Source: Nanobdellota archaeon
GTDB lineage: Archaea; Nanobdellota; Nanobdellia; Pacearchaeales; GW2011-AR1
Length of the DNA: 13,184 nt
NCBI GenBank assembly: GCA_030689875.1
Contig: JAUYHR010000148.1
Location: 1 to 13,184, forward strand
Direction: 5' to 3'
Shown here: positions 13,057 to 13,184 of the stretch, one piece after another
Layout of the letters: each line of letters opens with the position of its first letter
Position numbering within the stretch: position 1 is the first letter of the stretch
Translations under genes and position numbers: made by a program
Notes under the pieces: model-generated
The model's input: the letters and a program-made list of their open reading frames with translations, nothing else
Databases searched by the model: none
What the model was told of the DNA's origin: nothing

Positions 13057-13184
13057 TTAAACTTCCACAACATCCAAATCTTTCACCAAATAACTTTCTT
13101 TAAAAATTTTTTTTGCTTCATTTAAAATTTGATTTAAATTTTTTTCATATCTTGAGCTAATGTGCGTTAAAATTAATTTTTTCA
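13057..13184 (-). CDS. rnz: Ribonuclease Z, C-terminal end (runs off the window)
   Basis: The last 41 codons are visible, ending in TAA at 13057. KKLILTHISSRYEKN holds the conserved LTHxSxRY motif whose histidine binds the catalytic zinc in RNase Z, followed by a helix (LNQILNEAKKIF) and the ending VKDLDVVEV. RNase Z cuts the 3' trailer of tRNA precursors, needed here because the tRNA genes lack CCA. The motif and C-terminal position fit closely; the rest of the metallo-beta-lactamase fold lies outside the window. Confidence 0.8.
   Translation of the reverse strand, partial: KKLILTHISSRYEKNLNQILNEAKKIFKESYLVKDLDVVEV

Noticed and set aside
1..13184. CRISPR array
   Set aside because: No regularly spaced repeat-spacer pattern was found. 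The TTAGTCTAA elements at 3496-3657 are unevenly spaced and in both orientations, so they look like operators.

Overview
The window looks like AT-rich archaeal DNA, most likely from a small-genome DPANN-type archaeon such as a Woesearchaeota or Pacearchaeota relative (inference). The evidence is TATA boxes about 25 bases before starts with almost no leader, two tRNA genes without an encoded CCA end, a terminal gene fragment with the RNase Z signature LTHxSxRY, and many very short, tightly packed genes. Shine-Dalgarno-like GGAG or GAGG sites precede several internal operon genes.

Layout. (1) Bases 1-780, minus strand: the start of a small DNA-binding-like protein with a palindromic operator at its promoter, then a single-pass membrane-anchored protein of unknown function. 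(2) Bases 781-1085: no convincing gene, but a structured, comparatively GC-rich stretch that could be an RNA or the decayed end of a transposon. (3) Bases 1086-2416, minus strand: six tiny overlapping or touching genes, three of them membrane proteins and one with a CxxC pair, all unrecognised. (4) Bases 2454-3413, minus strand: a full-length DDE transposase (IS4/IS5 type), with a perfect hairpin just upstream that may mark one IS end. (5) Bases 3496-12410, plus strand: an apparent defence island. It opens with a promoter surrounded by TTAGTCTAA repeats and an AbrB-like regulator. These are followed by a winged-helix gene broken by an in-frame TAA, a 49-residue basic protein and a RecB/Cas4-like PD-(D/E)XK nuclease. 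The core is a 1073-residue PLD-nuclease/DEAH helicase, an overlapping 1132-residue Eco57I-like adenine methyltransferase and a 179-residue PD-(D/E)XK-like protein, followed by a remnant of a second methyltransferase C-terminus. (6) Bases 12411-13184: tRNA-Cys(GCA) and tRNA-Arg(UCU) on the minus strand with a terminator-like hairpin, scrambled tRNA-Arg fragments upstream of them, and the C-terminal end of RNase Z.

How the genes may work together. The helicase, methyltransferase and small nuclease form one compact transcription unit. Together they supply DNA translocation, self-marking and two candidate cutting domains, which is what a restriction-modification or related anti-phage system needs. 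No separate specificity subunit is seen; recognition probably lies in the C-terminal part of the methyltransferase. The AbrB-like protein plausibly represses its own promoter and perhaps the whole plus-strand unit. The adjacent transposase, the broken wHTH gene, the methyltransferase remnant and the nearby tRNA fragments all suggest repeated gain and loss of DNA here.
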